This document shows positions 44,169 to 46,325 of a stretch of 46,325 nt of DNA, piece by piece. The stretch spans positions 1 to 46,325 of the forward strand of contig CALAIY010000058.1 in the NCBI GenBank assembly GCA_937922595.1, in the 5' to 3' direction. The notes beneath the pieces were generated by a model that was given only the letters and a program-made list of their open reading frames with translations, did no database searches and was not told the DNA's origin. This stretch comes from an uncultured Verrucomicrobiales bacterium (lineage in GTDB: Bacteria; Verrucomicrobiota; Verrucomicrobiia; Verrucomicrobiales; DEV007). Position numbers and translations under genes: made by a program. How positions within the stretch are numbered: the first letter of the stretch is position 1; the number at the start of each line of letters is the position of its first letter.

Positions 44169-45511
44169 CTATCGAGTCGAGGTCGACACGCGTAAAAATT
44201 GTCGCGTAATCGGAGCCGGGAGCAATAGCACTCCTTCAGCAGCAGAAGACCACTCGCCCTCGACGAGTGTCCAGCCGACAAGATCCGTCGACATCTCAAG
44301 CTGATGGATCTGCGCCGGGGCACCCTCATATGTTACCGATTCGAAATCGTTGAATTCCACGATATTGACCGAACTGATTTCAGACGAAAATTCATCTGCG
44401 CCACGATCGATGGTTCCCGCGACGCGCGCTTGCCCGTGGATATCAACAGTCCCGGGATCAATCCCAATCGCCGATCCGGTTTCCACTGCGGGAGAAGTAG
44501 CTGGAATATGGAGATCCGCCGCGAGGAGCGGGTCATCGCCAAGCGGCCACTATTTTCACTGGCGAGCTCGACGCCCGCATTATTTTCGTAGGATCGGCAG
44601 CGCTGGATAATAATATCCTTTCCACCATCGACGTAGATACCCGCAGCGCTGAGATCAAAGCTGCCGTCGGTATTCCGGTAGCCTGGGTTTCCAGTAGTAT
44701 CTATTCTGGTAACTTCACAGTCCTCGATGAGCCCGTTACGCGCCTGATCGAATGCCTCCGGGGAGTTGCCCTCAAAACCAATCACATCGATCCCGATATT
44801 GTTGCAATCGCGGACGCTGCACCCGCGGACGGTAAAGCCATCGACATTACCGTTGATCACAAGCGCTTCTGAAGTGCCCAGCCTGAGATCGGAGACGATG
44901 CAGTCTTGGATCAGTAAGTCGGTCACCGCATGCGACTGGTCGAGACCTCGTCCATAAGCGGCGATCCCGTGGGCGTCCGATCCAAGCCCCTCGCCCTCGT
45001 GAGGAAGCCCGTCGTCGTAGGTTTGTTCGATTTCGCGGATCGTGAGATTTGCCAGCGTGATTCCAGTGCTTCCCCCCGAAGATGTCGCTTCCACGAGCAC
45101 ACCAACAGGAACGCGGTCTTGAAGATTGGTTTTAAAATTTTGGATAGTGAGGCCTTTTACAGTCACGTGAGATACATCCCTAAGCGTCACGAGTGCGTCC
45201 AAACCACCGCTTGATGACACAGTGAGCGCACCACCATCGATAATGGGAGTTTCACCCGGATAATTCCGCAAGACGAGTGCGGAGCCAGCCGTGCCTCCCG
45301 CCAAGAAAGCAATCCTCTCGCCCGGGTAAACACCGTCCCTCAAAAAGATGGTATCCCCCGCCCCAGATTGGCTGAGCGCGAAGCCGACCGTTTTCCACGG
45401 TGAACCGAGAGATCCTAAAAAAGAATCCGATCCTGTCGGTGAGACAAAAAAATCCGCAGCGGGCGATGACAGAAGGCTGAACGAAAAAACTGAAAAAATC
45501 AACAATCTCAT
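44169..45511 (-). pseudogene. Secreted right-handed beta-helix protein, interrupted by a frameshift
   Basis: The first part (45511 to about 44545) has a signal peptide (MRLLIFSVFSFSLLSSPAAD). It continues with the pectate-lyase-like opening FFVSPTGSDSFLGSLGSPWK and GDTIFLRDGVYPG, and then helix rungs such as VTLRDVSHVTVKGLTIQNF. After VELASENSG the frame becomes nonsense, while the neighbouring frame continues DDPLLAADLHIPATSPAVET, GSAIGIDPGTVDIHGQARVA and GTIDRGADEF to a stop at 44169-44171. The end of the second part is a C-terminal beta domain (HQLEMSTDLVGWTLVEGEW). At least one rung is probably also lost at the break. Either a recent pseudogene or a sequencing error. Confidence 0.75.
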
Positions 45512-45567
45512 GGCCTACACCCTACCTAAAAAATAGAGATCCGCCCTGCCGAATAATTCGACTCAAA

Positions 45568-45867
45568 TCAAAAAGTAGCCGGCTCAGGCTCTTCCTGCTC
45601 AACCGCCACAGCTTCAAGAATTTCGTCCTCTTCAAGCGGACGAAAGCGATGAGATGAAAACCCGTGCTCTATCCCCCGCTTATTGATCTTCCCCGTGATT
45701 TCCTTGAGGTGGACGGCGCACGTCTCAGTCTTATCCCAATTCTGCCCGGGCGTGATATCGCGGACGGTATAAATCAACCCCTCAAAAGGCAACGCGCTAT
45801 GAAAGTCGGCAACGCCATGAGGAAACGCGTCATCGACGCAGACTACTTTTTCACCAATTTCGAACAT
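45568..45867 (-). CDS. Small hypothetical protein
   Basis: 99 residues from ATG at 45865-45867 (45873 is possible). It reads MFEIGEKVVCVDDAFP, a short SH3-like strand start, then LPFEGLIYTVRDITPG and IEHGFSSHRFRPL, and ends with an acidic tail. Small cytosolic proteins with KVVCVDD and a RFRPL ending are found in many bacteria and phages without a known function. No neighbour suggests a role. Confidence 0.7.
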   Translation of the reverse strand: MFEIGEKVVCVDDAFPHGVADFHSALPFEGLIYTVRDITPGQNWDKTETCAVHLKEITGKINKRGIEHGFSSHRFRPLEEDEILEAVAVEQEEPEPATF

Positions 45868-45873
45868 CCGCAC

Positions 45874-46325
45874 CTCTTAGATAACTCTAAAGAGAAAATC
45901 AAGAGGCAGCTTTTATTTGGGCTATATTCGGCTTTCGCAAAAGCTCACAATCCAGCTGAAACAAGCTGGCAGCGTGGTTTCAGTGCAAATCTGAGTGTAC
46001 AGATTTCGTCCCCAACCTGTGCATTCGGGATCGAGGCGCTACACCAATTTTCTGAATAGGGGTAGCGTCGCCACGAGGTGGGCTGAGGCAAGGCCGGTTC
46101 CGGGGTGCTGAGGCATCAAATCGCGATGTCATGTGTGTCGATTTGTCCGCCGAACCGCCTCCGGCAGGCGGATTCAAGCGCTGTCCTCGTCGCTCGTTCC
46201 TCGCTCCTGCGGGATCGCTTGAGTCCACCTGCCTCCAGCGAGAGAGGTTTGGAAGCGCTTCGGGAGGATCTTCCCTCAGCGGTCAGGCGAACAAGTGAAT
46301 CACGTTGCGAAACCCGAATTGAGCC
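45874..46325. other. 452-bp stretch without a recognisable gene
   Basis: The left third is A+T-rich. The rest is G+C-rich with no protein-like frame; the open frames on both strands look like low-complexity shadows. One hairpin is present: ccgcct (46155-46160) with aggcgg (46166-46171). The G+C-rich part recalls intergenic repeat elements that occur in several copies per genome, but only one copy is visible here. Confidence 0.4.

Noticed and set aside
44150-44171. T8 run after a G+C-rich word as a terminator
   Set aside because: No convincing stem precedes the T run; it falls at the junction of two degraded genes.
46155-46171. Hairpin as a Rho-independent terminator
   Set aside because: No T run on either side and no gene end close by.
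1-46325. CRISPR array, tRNA or rRNA genes, insertion sequence
   Set aside because: No regularly spaced repeats, no tRNA arm patterns or rRNA segments recognised, and no transposase-like frame found by reading; a tRNA scan was not possible here.

Overview
The window is 46.3 kb of compact chromosome from a Gram-negative bacterium. It is G+C-rich by eye; I did not compute the value. The gene content points to the Verrucomicrobiota, probably order Verrucomicrobiales. It includes KDO activation (KdsB), O-antigen/exopolysaccharide enzymes, a Gfo/Idh/MocA oxidoreductase paired with a TIM-barrel sugar isomerase, a secreted right-handed beta-helix protein and many small secreted proteins without recognisable families. 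This lineage call is inference from gene families and protein style. No rRNA, tRNA, CRISPR array, insertion sequence or prophage was seen.

Layout. 1-2146: 3' end of a very large protein whose start lies outside the window. 2136-7040 (minus): ybeY, a 7TM-HD phosphodiesterase, phoH and two secreted proteins. 7119-11297 (plus): kdsB, pyrG, a 53-residue lipoprotein and an AlbA/Schlafen-type ATP-binding regulator. 11294-17728: a cell-surface glycan block with a lipoprotein polysaccharide deacetylase, three GT-B-like glycosyltransferases and an O-antigen ligase/polymerase; the plus-strand genes are joined by TAATG overlaps. 17725-18336: HNH endonuclease. 18461-24514 (plus): coiled-coil/TPR protein, PpiD-like membrane chaperone, small TPR protein and metG. 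24577-26076 (minus): HtrA/Deg protease. 26169-27332: MoeB/ThiF-rhodanese. 27334-29575 (minus): an SPFH protein carrying a C-terminal DNA-binding-type domain, with a zinc-ribbon membrane partner. 29651-31196: a winged-helix Fic protein with a repeated operator. 31202-36491: small membrane protein, RNA m5U methyltransferase, zinc-ribbon protein, galE, oxidoreductase and isomerase. 36532-43616: mutL, an IscA-like protein, two small proteins, an RsmA-Nudix fusion, pgsA and der. 43613-44170: a graveyard of three gene remnants (TetR-like, SDR, carboxymuconolactone decarboxylase-like). 44169-45867: a frameshifted beta-helix protein and a small hypothetical gene. 45874-46325: no gene recognised.

How the genes work together. 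Most are housekeeping: ribosome maturation and quality control (YbeY, Der, RsmA), RNA modification, translation (MetG), nucleotide and phospholipid synthesis, mismatch repair and envelope biogenesis. The more unusual items are: (a) the SPFH-HTH fusion with a zinc-ribbon membrane partner, divergent from an autoregulatory-looking Fic protein whose catalytic histidine is replaced by glutamine and whose promoter carries six copies of a TGGCGCA box; (b) a KsgA/RsmA methyltransferase fused to a Nudix hydrolase; (c) mutually exclusive hairpins abutting the metG start codon; (d) a three-gene decayed cluster whose damage can be read base by base. The genome is very tightly packed: three convergent gene pairs share a 4-bp CTAR stop overlap.
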